Assembly: GCA_034437615.1 (NCBI GenBank)
Contig: DAOTTW010000331.1
Span: forward strand, 1-25,498
DNA: 25,498 nucleotides
Source: DAOTTW01 sp034437615
GTDB lineage: Bacteria; Chloroflexota; Anaerolineae; Aggregatilineales; Phototrophicaceae
Direction of reading: 5' to 3'
Within the stretch, counting starts at the first letter, position 1. Every line of letters starts with the position of its first letter. Below, in pieces: positions 1 to 7,557 of the stretch. Below the pieces are notes generated by a model. The model saw only the letters and a list, made by a program, of their open reading frames with translations. It made no database searches and was not told the DNA's origin. The translations under genes and the position numbers were made by a program.

Positions 1-477
1 TTCAACAATATCGGTGAGCCGAACCGCCTGTTTGCGCAAAAAGACGGCACATGGTCACAGGTAGATATTGGCGACGCGCTAGAGGTCAACGGCTTAGGGA
101 CGGGCGCAGCAATCGGTGATTTTGATGGTGATGGCCGCCTGGAGTTGTTGATTTCGCATGGTGAAAGCGGCCTGCAACCCCTGACGTATTATCACACGCC
201 ACAAAACGGCAACAACTATCTGCGTGTTTTGCCGCTGACGCCGTATGGCGCACCTGCACGCGGCGCTATCGTCACGTTGCAGGGTCAGCAACGCATCCAG
301 CGCCGCGCAATTGATGCCGGCAGTGGTTACCTGTGCCAGATGGAACCCGTCGCGCATTTTGGCCTGGGCACGGACAGTAGCGTGCGTTATGTCGATGTGC
401 GCTGGCCGGATGGCAAGACGTTGCGCCTGGATGCGCCACAGATCAACCAGATGTTGCGCGTACCGTACCCGGTTTAG
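1..477 (+). CDS. FG-GAP/VCBS and ASPIC-UnbV domain protein, 3' part
   Basis: This is the last 158 residues of a protein that begins before the window; frame 1 is open from base 1. A calcium-loop FG-GAP/VCBS repeat is visible near residues 36-50 (GAAIGDFDGDGRLELL, with the DxDxDG-type loop). After it comes a segment of about 90 residues with the features of the ASPIC/UnbV C-terminal domain found in CRTAC1-like proteins: a GAIVTLQ strand, the polar RRAIDAGSGYLCQ stretch, HFGLG, and a closing VRWPDG motif. Proteins of this kind are usually secreted beta-propellers that bind calcium or carbohydrate; any secretion signal would lie upstream. Its stop codon overlaps that of the convergent HEAT gene. 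Family assignment is firm; biological role is unknown. Confidence 0.85.
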   Translation, partial: FNNIGEPNRLFAQKDGTWSQVDIGDALEVNGLGTGAAIGDFDGDGRLELLISHGESGLQPLTYYHTPQNGNNYLRVLPLTPYGAPARGAIVTLQGQQRIQRRAIDAGSGYLCQMEPVAHFGLGTDSSVRYVDVRWPDGKTLRLDAPQINQMLRVPYPV

Positions 478-1163
478 CGCAAAACGCTTAGCGCCCAATC
501 CGCCATTGCCTGCACGTCTTTGTGTTCGTGGCCCTTGAGCTTCTCTAGCACGTCTTTGAATGCCGGGTCTGCGATCTGGCCAGCGACTTCTAGCAGGTCA
601 ATCAGGATACCCGCGTCGTCATAGGCTTGCAGCGCGTCGTTCAGATGCTGTGTGACTGTGGCTGTGCGGATTTGCGTCAGGCTTTGTGCGGCGGAGTAAC
701 GCACGTTGCGGTCATCGTCGTTGATGAGCGCCGCTAGCAAGACCTGTGTTGCGCTGTCATTCCGCAAATGGCCGAGTGCTTCGGCGGCCTGTGCCCGAAC
801 GTTGGCATCTGTATCTTGCATGGTCGCGATCAGGGGCTGTAGCGCTTGCTGTGCTGCAAGATGGCCCAGCGAGCGCACAGCTTGCGCCCGCACCTCGCCA
901 TTGTCATCTTGCAAGCAGCCAATGAGCGCCGGAATTGCACGCGGGTCGGTCACAGTGCCGAGCGCTTCCAGGACGCGCACGCGCACGCTTGGGTCATCGT
1001 CATCGGTTGCCGCGATTAACGGTGCAATGATGCGTTCATCCCGCTGCCGACCAAGTAGCCATGCAGCATTGCGCCGTACTTCGGGGTCGTCGTCGTGCTC
1101 CAAACGAAAGATAAAATCGTCTATGGTCGGTTCGTTGGATTCGTTGGTGTTTGGGTTGGTCAT
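474..1163 (-). CDS. HEAT-repeat (PBS-lyase-like) protein
   Basis: A 229-residue all-helical repeat protein. After a short polar N-terminus rich in Asn, Thr and Glu, seven repeats of about 31 residues run to the end. Each has the pattern hydrophobic pair, acidic turn (DDDPxVR), then A(A)xALG. The clearest copies contain DPEVRRNAAWLLG, DPSVRVRVLEALG, EVRAQAVRSLGHL and NVRAQAAEALGHL. Such repeats form superhelical scaffolds for protein binding; some relatives act as phycobilin lyases, but nothing here supports enzyme activity. The gene starts one base after the dtd stop (TAG-C-ATG) and has no good ribosome binding site of its own, so translational coupling to dtd is likely. There is no signal peptide or membrane segment, so it should be cytoplasmic. 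Its partner is unknown. Confidence 0.85.
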   Translation of the reverse strand: MTNPNTNESNEPTIDDFIFRLEHDDDPEVRRNAAWLLGRQRDERIIAPLIAATDDDDPSVRVRVLEALGTVTDPRAIPALIGCLQDDNGEVRAQAVRSLGHLAAQQALQPLIATMQDTDANVRAQAAEALGHLRNDSATQVLLAALINDDDRNVRYSAAQSLTQIRTATVTQHLNDALQAYDDAGILIDLLEVAGQIADPAFKDVLEKLKGHEHKDVQAMADWALSVLR

Positions 1164-1164
1164 G

Positions 1165-1623
1165 CTATTTGCTTTTCAGTTCGTCCGTATCCAGGATAAT
1201 TGTTACGGGGCCGTCGTTGTGGATTTCGACCTGCATCATGGCACCAAACACACCGAATGCAATGCGCTGGATGCCCTCAGCTTGCAGACGTTCGGCGTAA
1301 TCATTGACCAGTGGCTCGGCTTTATCCGGTTGTGCAGCGTTGATAAAGCTGGGGCGGCGGCCTTTACGGGCGTCTGCATAAAGCGTGAATTGCGAGACCA
1401 CCAGCACATCTGCACCGATGTCAAGTGCAGATAGGTTCATCTTGCCTGCGTCATCTTCAAAAACGCGCAGATTGGCGGTCTTTTTCGCGAGCAAGTCGGC
1501 CTCGGCCTGAGTGTCGTCGTGCGTCACACCGACGAGCGCAACGAAGCCCTGTGCAATTTGCCCGGTAATGGCACCATCTACGGTCACGCTGCCCTGTGTG
1601 ACGCGCTGTAAAATAACACGCAT
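1165..1623 (-). CDS. dtd: D-aminoacyl-tRNA deacylase
   Basis: A 152-residue protein of the usual DTD length. It hydrolyses the ester bond of D-aminoacyl-tRNAs (and glycyl-tRNA-Ala), recycling mischarged tRNA in the cytoplasm. The N-terminal MRVILQRVTQGSVTV strand is typical. The two active-site motifs are both present: SQFTLYAD (around residues 77-84), with the catalytic Thr, followed by RKGRRPSF; and the C-terminal NDGPVT, with the Gly-cisPro pair that excludes L-amino acids. It is the first gene of a two-gene minus-strand unit with the HEAT-repeat gene. The start is ATG with only a weak AAAAGG-like sequence upstream. A perfect TATAAT on the minus strand lies about 60 bases upstream. Confidence 0.96.
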   Translation of the reverse strand: MRVILQRVTQGSVTVDGAITGQIAQGFVALVGVTHDDTQAEADLLAKKTANLRVFEDDAGKMNLSALDIGADVLVVSQFTLYADARKGRRPSFINAAQPDKAEPLVNDYAERLQAEGIQRIAFGVFGAMMQVEIHNDGPVTIILDTDELKSK

Positions 1624-1685
1624 GAGAAGTGGCCTTTTCTAATTTCTTTTACGGCTTGCTTGTTTGCGGTCTGGCTAGCCCTTCA

Positions 1686-1691
1686 ATTATA
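1686..1691 (-). promoter_or_regulatory. Candidate -10 box for dtd
   Basis: On the minus strand these bases read TATAAT, about 60 bases before the dtd ATG. No good -35 box sits 16-18 bases upstream, so this is a partial match only. Confidence 0.35.
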
Positions 1692-1731
1692 CTGGTGCAT
1701 CTTGGCTAGGGGTTAAGTGATGTTGCTTCCC

Positions 1732-1759
1732 TTGCAGCGCTCAAACGAGACAGTACAAT
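1732..1759 (+). promoter_or_regulatory. Candidate sigma-70 promoter for the kinase-like gene
   Basis: TTGCAG (1732-1737) and TACAAT (1754-1759) are separated by 16 bases, and lie about 45 bases before the ATG at 1803. A well-placed AGGAAA (1791-1796) follows, six bases before the start codon. It is divergent from the candidate dtd promoter. Confidence 0.55.
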
Positions 1760-1802
1760 AGACTGATGCGATTGACCCCCAAACTGGAACAGGAAACCTT
1801 GC

Positions 1803-4800
1803 ATGGCGGATAGCCTGTTTGATAACCGCTATCGGTATGATTATATTTACCCACGCGGGCGCTCTGGCGAGACGCTACGCGCTGTTGATTTGCAGGATAA
1901 CGAGCGGCCTGTCGTCATCAAACGCCCTGCGCCCAACGACGCACCGCCCATCCGCGCAGGGCAAGAGGTAAGCATCGTCAACGAGCGCACCGCCTTACGA
2001 CGGCTTGCGGGTCATGCGGTGCTGACGGAATTGCTGGGCAGTGGGCAGTTTTTCGTCGGTGGCACGGCACACCAATATATTGTCATGGAACGCGCTGTCG
2101 GCCTGATTGTGGGGGATTACGTCGCAGAGTTAAACGCCACAGGCGAACGCCTGCCAGAACTCGAAATGCTGGTGATTGTGGATAACCTGCTTTCGTTGCT
2201 AGAAGCCGCCCACAAAGCCGAGATTGTTTATAACGATGTTGATGCTAAGCACCTTTTCTGGAATCGTGATAGCTATGGCCTGAAGGTCATCGACTGGGGC
2301 AATGCTGTCTTTTTGGAAGGTGACGCGATCACGCCACAGGGCATTAGCGTGCAGACCGACATCTATCAAGTTGGTGAGCTACTGTACTTCATGATGACGG
2401 GCGGCAAACGCGCCGAGATTCCGCGTGATGCCAACGTCAATTTTCGGCTGGATTTTGGTGAAGACGTGCGCCGCGTGCATTCACGCCTACAGGAAATCGT
2501 CAGCAAAGCGGCGCATCCGAATAGCCGCCTGCGCTACAACTCGATCACAGATGTGCGCAAGGATTTAGCCGATTATCGCCAATCGCTAGAGCGCGAACGC
2601 AACACGCTGTTGGCCAGCGTCAACGACAGATTGCGTCGGGGCAACCTCAGCAAGAGCGAACTGCGCTCTTTGCAGACGCAACTCGAACCCGCCATCGCAC
2701 AAGACCCCGGCTATCCAGCGGCTCGCGCTGCATTGGATGATATAACGGACCGTCTGCGCGACCTTGAGGTGCAATCGGACCTCGACGCAGTGCAGATTTA
2801 CATGTCGAATGCCAACTGGACACGCGCAGCGGATTTGCTACGTAGCTTGCGCGACCAGACAGGCACGCGCACCAGCGGCCTTGTGAGCTTGCTGCTGGAT
2901 GTGTGCAACATCCTGGCGGAAAGTGGCCTGCGCGAATCAACGCCCGCGATCAATGAAGCGCTGAACAGCATGTTTGATGGCCTGTCGGCACGGGCTGCAA
3001 AGGTGCTGCTGGTGGAGGAACCGGACGATTACGAGTTGCGCACGTTGCAATGGCGCTTAGCAGAGCGTGTGTCGTCCCATGTGCCAGAAGTTTTGCTGCT
3101 GCGCCCGAACCTCTTTCGCTTGGATAGCGCCATGCGGCAATTAGACGCCAACGACCCGGCCATTAGCGAGATGCTGGCGGGCCTGAACGAGATTGACGGC
3201 ATCCTGGAGCAAACCGCCAACGGTAGCACAGATTTACCGGGCCTGCGGGATCGTTACCGGCTGGTGGTGGAGCGCTTGCAGGCGATGAACCCGCGTTTGC
3301 AGACGTTGGCCGTGCAGCAGCAATTGTCCAATCGTCATCTGCCGCTGACCGCGCTGGAACGGGGGCTGAATGCGGCGATGGCGCTGGCCGATAGTATGCA
3401 CGTCATCGGCAAGCAAGCCGCCGCTAGCCCACGCGATGCGCTGCATTCGCTGGATGCCAGCCGTGCCATTGATCCGGTGAACCCGGTCTGGGATGAGATC
3501 GAAGAACTGCTGAATGACCTCTACGGCATCTTGCAAGCCTGTCAGACGTTTGTCCCGGCGGCTGATGGCTCTGATCTGGAAGCGTGGTTCAAATCCGTGC
3601 AGGAACAGCTCAGCCCGTTTGCCAGCCGCCTATTTGATGAGATGCTTGGCAACATGCTGGCGGGGTTAGACCGTGCAGCAAGCGCCTGGGCACAATATCG
3701 CACGGCAGTCGTGCAGGGCAACCGCGATCAGGCTGAGGCCGCGCTACAATCCGCAGCCGATGCCGTACAGACCATCAGCCCGACGCTGACGACCTGGCTG
3801 CGCCAACTGCATAACGTGGTCAGCGGCGCGGATTACATCGAACGGCATTCGGTGCCGGGTGGTTTTGGGCGTGCGCTGGCCGACGGTTGGGCCGCGTTTG
3901 ACCGCAGCCGCTTATCGGATGCAGAACGCCTGGGCCAGCAAGCCTATGAGACCGCTGGTGCTGAGGCTGAATATCAGGCCGCATCGCGCTTGCAAGATGT
4001 GGCGAAATGGCTGCGCGAGTGGGTGGAGCGTGGTGGCGTGAAAGATGCAGCACGCTCACAGGCGTTGCTGGTCCGCGTGCAGGGATCGCTGACGCCGGAT
4101 GAACGCGAGACATTTGAAGGCTTCGCGGAGCAGATGCCCTCCAACGATACGTATTTGCGGGCCATGAAGCGCGGTGTGGTCGATGTTTATCAGCGGCGCA
4201 GTACGGCGGCGCTACGCCTGGTTTTCGTGCTGTACCTGATGCAAGGTGCGCTCGATGCCCACGAGGACCGCCTTGAAGACGCTGATTTCTGGTTGCAGGC
4301 CGCCCAAAAGACGCTGGCTGACCTCAGTGAACGTCATGCCGCAACACGCGAATTAGCCGAGTTCGTCGGCCAACGGCGTGATCTGGCACAGGCCGCTGAG
4401 ATTTTCGCGGACCTCAACGGTAAGCACGTTCTGCCGCGCCTGGATGCCCTGCGCAAACAGGTCGAGGACAGCGCACAATCGCGCATCCTGGCCCCGGCCA
4501 CGCAGAGCTTGCGTGAGCTTGAAACAGCCGTGCGTGATTGGTCGGATGGCGATTTTCGCTCTGCGGGGGCGCATCTGGAACTGGCGCTGAAGGGGGCGCA
4601 GGAGGCCCAGAAGAACGCCAATATCGGGCTGGATGCCTATCAGGATTGGCTGAAGACGCTGCTACAGGGTGCGGCAAACCTCAATGTGCAGTTGCGTGAG
4701 GTGCGCTCCATCGTGGATAGTCGGCCAGACGATGCGGTGCCACGAATGCAGGAAATCCATTATGAATTGGTGGAGCGCACAGAGCGCCTGCTGAGCCAGG

Positions 4801-6146
4801 ATTATTCGACGACGCTGCGGCAATGGCGTGACACCTATGATGCCTTCCTGGATGTATTTATAAGCCGTGACCGCCGTAGTCGTCGCCTGGAAGACCTCAA
4901 TGAGCTATTCCGCGCTATGTTTATCGACAAGCATCCGGCCTATCCACTGTATCAGCACTGGTATGCCCTGACGGAAAGGGCCTCCGAATTCCCCGCACCG
5001 GAGACAGACGACCCAACGCCGCGCCTGGACCCTTCCGCAGACGTTACGCTGGAAACGCAAGCGGACGAACCCCCATTGGCAGAAGCGGCCCCAGGCGGCA
5101 GGCGGCGCATACTGGTGCTGCTGATTGTCGGCATGTTGCTGGCGGGCGCTGCTGCTTTTGCGCTGATGAGCGCCGATGATAATCCCATTGGTGGCATCGC
5201 GCTGACAATCAGTGCCACACCGACGGACGCGCCAGCATCAGCGACGGACGCCGCCAGCGCAACGCCGGAATCAGACGCTATGACACCAACGGACGCTATA
5301 CCGACGCCGACCGTGCCGACCACAACCGACATTCCCGCAAGCGACACACCCGACGCGCCAACCACGAACCCGCGTATTGTTGTGCTGCCAACGGATACGC
5401 CGACTGCGACGCAGGTCCCACCAACAGCGACGCCAACGGACACGCCGATGCCGACGAATACGCCGACAGTTACACTGACGCCATCGGCTACAGCGACGCC
5501 GACGGATACGCCAACGCCAACACTGCCACCGCAGGGCTTGCAGGGGCAGCAGGATTTGCTAGCGCTCTTGGAGTCGGAGCGTGCGGAACTGAATTTCAAC
5601 CCGTCGCTATTTGCGCCCGGTGAAGACGGCGATTACTGGCGCATGGGCACCGGAACAGCTACCGATGGCGATGTGCTGACCATCAGCCCACCCGCTGCAT
5701 TGCTAGAGGATGCCTATGGCAACAACGCTGTCAGCCGCATTCGCCGCGTGGAAGCCGATTTTACGTTGCGCACGCACAACCCCACCATCCTGAACGAAGG
5801 TGACTTGTATTTTGGCCTGCTGCTGCAAAGCACTGAAGACGGCAACAATGCGGGAGTGCGCATACAGGTCGTTGACGCCACCAATAACATCGTGAATATC
5901 TATCAGGTGCTCAACAACGAGGCAACGCTGATTAGCGTGCGTCCTATCAACGCAAATCAGCTACGGGTACGCCTGCGCGTGGATCATGACCCATCGACAG
6001 GTCGGGCGTTGCTATACCTGAATGATAGCCTGTTAGCCGAGCCATTTGAGTTTATCGAACCGGACACGCCGTTATTACCCGTGCTTTTTGTTAAAGAAGG
6101 TGGCGTCGTCGTCGGCGTGCGAGATTGGCGGGTCACATTACGTTAA
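1803..6146 (+). CDS. Large membrane-anchored Ser/Thr kinase-like protein
   Basis: A 1447-residue protein with four parts. Residues about 10-270 are a protein-kinase fold: a glycine-rich loop RGRSG (18-22), the ATP-binding Lys in VVIK (K40), a catalytic-loop region YNDVDAKH (D145) and DWG in place of DFG (D164). The catalytic loop is altered: the usual HRDxKxxN Lys and Asn positions read Asp and His, so activity is uncertain. Residues about 270-1090 are long, charged, helix-rich sequence, perhaps coiled-coil or TPR-like. A single membrane segment (about 1103-1122, after GGRRR) and a Pro/Thr-rich linker (about 1135-1245) follow. The last 190 residues look like a beta-rich, lectin-like domain. 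The expected topology is kinase inside, C-terminus outside. The start is supported by AGGAAA six bases upstream. Substrate and ligand are unknown. Confidence 0.85.
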   Translation: MADSLFDNRYRYDYIYPRGRSGETLRAVDLQDNERPVVIKRPAPNDAPPIRAGQEVSIVNERTALRRLAGHAVLTELLGSGQFFVGGTAHQYIVMERAVGLIVGDYVAELNATGERLPELEMLVIVDNLLSLLEAAHKAEIVYNDVDAKHLFWNRDSYGLKVIDWGNAVFLEGDAITPQGISVQTDIYQVGELLYFMMTGGKRAEIPRDANVNFRLDFGEDVRRVHSRLQEIVSKAAHPNSRLRYNSITDVRKDLADYRQSLERERNTLLASVNDRLRRGNLSKSELRSLQTQLEPAIAQDPGYPAARAALDDITDRLRDLEVQSDLDAVQIYMSNANWTRAADLLRSLRDQTGTRTSGLVSLLLDVCNILAESGLRESTPAINEALNSMFDGLSARAAKVLLVEEPDDYELRTLQWRLAERVSSHVPEVLLLRPNLFRLDSAMRQLDANDPAISEMLAGLNEIDGILEQTANGSTDLPGLRDRYRLVVERLQAMNPRLQTLAVQQQLSNRHLPLTALERGLNAAMALADSMHVIGKQAAASPRDALHSLDASRAIDPVNPVWDEIEELLNDLYGILQACQTFVPAADGSDLEAWFKSVQEQLSPFASRLFDEMLGNMLAGLDRAASAWAQYRTAVVQGNRDQAEAALQSAADAVQTISPTLTTWLRQLHNVVSGADYIERHSVPGGFGRALADGWAAFDRSRLSDAERLGQQAYETAGAEAEYQAASRLQDVAKWLREWVERGGVKDAARSQALLVRVQGSLTPDERETFEGFAEQMPSNDTYLRAMKRGVVDVYQRRSTAALRLVFVLYLMQGALDAHEDRLEDADFWLQAAQKTLADLSERHAATRELAEFVGQRRDLAQAAEIFADLNGKHVLPRLDALRKQVEDSAQSRILAPATQSLRELETAVRDWSDGDFRSAGAHLELALKGAQEAQKNANIGLDAYQDWLKTLLQGAANLNVQLREVRSIVDSRPDDAVPRMQEIHYELVERTERLLSQDYSTTLRQWRDTYDAFLDVFISRDRRSRRLEDLNELFRAMFIDKHPAYPLYQHWYALTERASEFPAPETDDPTPRLDPSADVTLETQADEPPLAEAAPGGRRRILVLLIVGMLLAGAAAFALMSADDNPIGGIALTISATPTDAPASATDAASATPESDAMTPTDAIPTPTVPTTTDIPASDTPDAPTTNPRIVVLPTDTPTATQVPPTATPTDTPMPTNTPTVTLTPSATATPTDTPTPTLPPQGLQGQQDLLALLESERAELNFNPSLFAPGEDGDYWRMGTGTATDGDVLTISPPAALLEDAYGNNAVSRIRRVEADFTLRTHNPTILNEGDLYFGLLLQSTEDGNNAGVRIQVVDATNNIVNIYQVLNNEATLISVRPINANQLRVRLRVDHDPSTGRALLYLNDSLLAEPFEFIEPDTPLLPVLFVKEGGVVVGVRDWRVTLR
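5390..5532 (+). repeat. Degenerate tandem repeat coding for the Thr/Pro linker
   Basis: Units of the type ACGCCNACGGAYACGCC recur within the kinase-like gene and encode TPTDTPTPT-like sequence. This is a flexible cell-wall or extracellular spacer after the membrane segment. The same stretch opens a Gly/Val-rich frame on the minus strand that is not a gene. Confidence 0.7.
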
Positions 6147-6148
6147 AC

Positions 6149-6167
6149 GTTTGCTAAAGCCGCAAAC
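6149..6167 (+). terminator. Weak hairpin after the kinase-like gene
   Basis: GTTTGC and GCAAAC form a 6-bp stem with a 7-base loop two bases after the TAA stop. There is no T tract, so termination here is doubtful. Confidence 0.25.
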
Positions 6168-6201
6168 CTAAAGCATTCTAGCGTTGCGGGCATGGTATGC
6201 T

Positions 6202-6226
6202 TGTTATACATGTAAACGTTTTTACA
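6202..6226 (+). promoter_or_regulatory. Extended -10 and overlapping inverted repeat
   Basis: TG-T-TATACA (6202-6210) resembles an extended -10 element. Directly after it, 6211-6226 reads TGTAAACGTTTTTACA, a TGTAAA/TTTACA inverted repeat with a four-base spacer. The repeat would sit at the transcription start, a good operator position. It lies 30-50 bases before the ATG of the REC-histidine kinase gene. This argues against starting that gene at the upstream TTG (6184). Confidence 0.4.
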
Positions 6227-6255
6227 CTGAGATTAGTCGTTTAGAGCATGTTCAT

Positions 6256-7404
6256 ATGGTCGAGGTTGTAGAAGAACAATCCCCGGCAGCAACCCATGCA
6301 GGGCATGTGCTGGTTGTTGATGATGAGCCGGAATACCTATCACACGTCTATCATCTACTGAAGCGCCATAACTATACGCTCAAGACCGTTGAGCGCAGCG
6401 CGGATGTCTTGTCCGTACTTGCAAGGGAGCGCTTTGATCTTGTCATCCTGGATGTCCTTATGCCTGGGATGGATGGCTTAAGCGTGTTGCAAGCCATCCG
6501 CAAGACGTGGCAGCCTGTTGATTTACCCGTTGTGCTTTTCACGGGGGCCGATGTCCCTGGCGCGAAGTTGCACGGTTTTCAGCTTGGCGCGAACGATTAC
6601 ATCGACAAATTTGAACCCCCTGGATTATTGTTGGCACGCATCGAAATACTCATCCGCAGTAAGCGACTAGAAGACGAACGTCAGCAAGCGATGCGCGAAT
6701 TGCGTAGCTTGGAGCAGCTTCAGGCTTCGATGGTGTACATGGCCACACATGACCTGAAAGACGAACTCAATATCATTCAGATGGCCGCCGATATGCTGGC
6801 TGAGGTCCATTCGGATAGCGATACTCAACGTCAGGTCAGCAACATTTTGGATTCGATCACTGCATCAGAGCGCTTAATTAATACCTTTATGGATATTAAC
6901 CGCCTGCGTTCTGGTCACCTAGAGATTAACCTGGCGGATTTGCGCTTGCTGGACATTGTGCAGGCTGTCGTCAGCAAATATCAGGTGTCGCTTGATCGCA
7001 AAAACCAACAGGCGCACGTCAACGTCAATGCAAATGTATTTTTCGTGGGCGATGAAGCCCGCACGATACAAGCACTGAGCAACCTGTTCAACAACGCCAT
7101 CAAATACTCGCCGATGGGCAGCAAAATCAGCCTGACAAGTTGTATATGCCACAATGGTATGGTGCGTTTGACTGTGAAAGATCACGGGCCGGGGATTGCG
7201 CCGGATGAGCGACGACGCCTGTTCGGGTTATATGCGCGGTTGAGCACGCGCCCAACCGCCAATGAGAAAAGCAATGGCGTCGGCTTGTGGATTGCAAAGA
7301 CACTCGTTGAGCACATGAGCGGTCAAATTGGTGCTGATTTCCCCGATGAAGGCGGTTCTCGCTTCTGGATTGAACTGCCGCAAGCCGAAAACATGAAAAT
7401 GTAA
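6256..7404 (+). CDS. Response-regulator/histidine-kinase hybrid (REC-HisKA-HATPase)
   Basis: A 382-residue cytoplasmic signalling protein from the ATG at 6256. The frame is open back to a TTG at 6184, but that extension covers a likely promoter. The N-terminal receiver domain has the acidic pair in VVDDEP, phosphoacceptor D66 (LVILDVLMP), Thr in LFTGAD and Lys in YIDKF. A helix leads to a HisKA domain with H165 in THDLKDEL, then an HATPase_c domain with N box (NLFNNAIKYSP), G1 (DHGPGIAP) and G2 (NGVGLWIAK). A receiver placed before the kinase means it is probably controlled by phosphorylation from another kinase. The H box lacks the usual Pro and has Asp at H+4, which may affect kinase or phosphatase balance. 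No membrane segment or sensor domain is present. Confidence 0.9.
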   Translation: MVEVVEEQSPAATHAGHVLVVDDEPEYLSHVYHLLKRHNYTLKTVERSADVLSVLARERFDLVILDVLMPGMDGLSVLQAIRKTWQPVDLPVVLFTGADVPGAKLHGFQLGANDYIDKFEPPGLLLARIEILIRSKRLEDERQQAMRELRSLEQLQASMVYMATHDLKDELNIIQMAADMLAEVHSDSDTQRQVSNILDSITASERLINTFMDINRLRSGHLEINLADLRLLDIVQAVVSKYQVSLDRKNQQAHVNVNANVFFVGDEARTIQALSNLFNNAIKYSPMGSKISLTSCICHNGMVRLTVKDHGPGIAPDERRRLFGLYARLSTRPTANEKSNGVGLWIAKTLVEHMSGQIGADFPDEGGSRFWIELPQAENMKM

Positions 7405-7440
7405 TGATTCGCCTTGCATCACAAGCACGGTGGAACCAGC

Positions 7441-7504
7441 AAGCCGCGCCCCTACAAAGCCCGTGTCAACCGCAGGCAAGCCATTCTTGGCATCCGGGGC
7501 GGCT
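7441..7504 (-). repeat. Intergenic inverted-repeat element before fhs
   Basis: An imperfect inverted repeat (AGCCGCGCCCC at 7442-7452, GGGGCGGCT at 7496-7504) encloses a short GCCA-TTCT-TGGC hairpin (7480-7491). On the minus strand the left arm reads GTAGGGGCGCGGCTT, resembling the GTAGGGACG and GTAGGGACA runs in two other gaps of this window. It falls in the leader of fhs, within a frame that could be mistaken for an N-terminal extension. Confidence 0.35.
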
Positions 7505-7557
7505 ACGACAAGGTTTTGTACGGACACCTGATTGAATTGCGCCAGAAAGAGAAGAAA

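Noticed and set aside
706..1434. Plus-strand frame across dtd and the HEAT gene
   Set aside because: It overlaps two well-supported genes on the other strand and its sequence is Ser/Ala/Arg-rich in the manner of a shadow frame.
4952..5599. Minus-strand frame rich in Gly and Val
   Set aside because: It is the reverse reading of the Thr/Pro linker repeats in the kinase-like gene; low complexity, no ribosome binding site and no family pattern.
6184..6255. 24-residue extension of the receiver-kinase gene from TTG
   Set aside because: It runs through a likely promoter and palindrome; the ATG at 6256 leads directly into the receiver domain.
7414..7557. 48-residue N-terminal extension of fhs
   Set aside because: It does not resemble the family's N-terminus and covers an intergenic inverted repeat; the ATG at 7558 gives the usual length.
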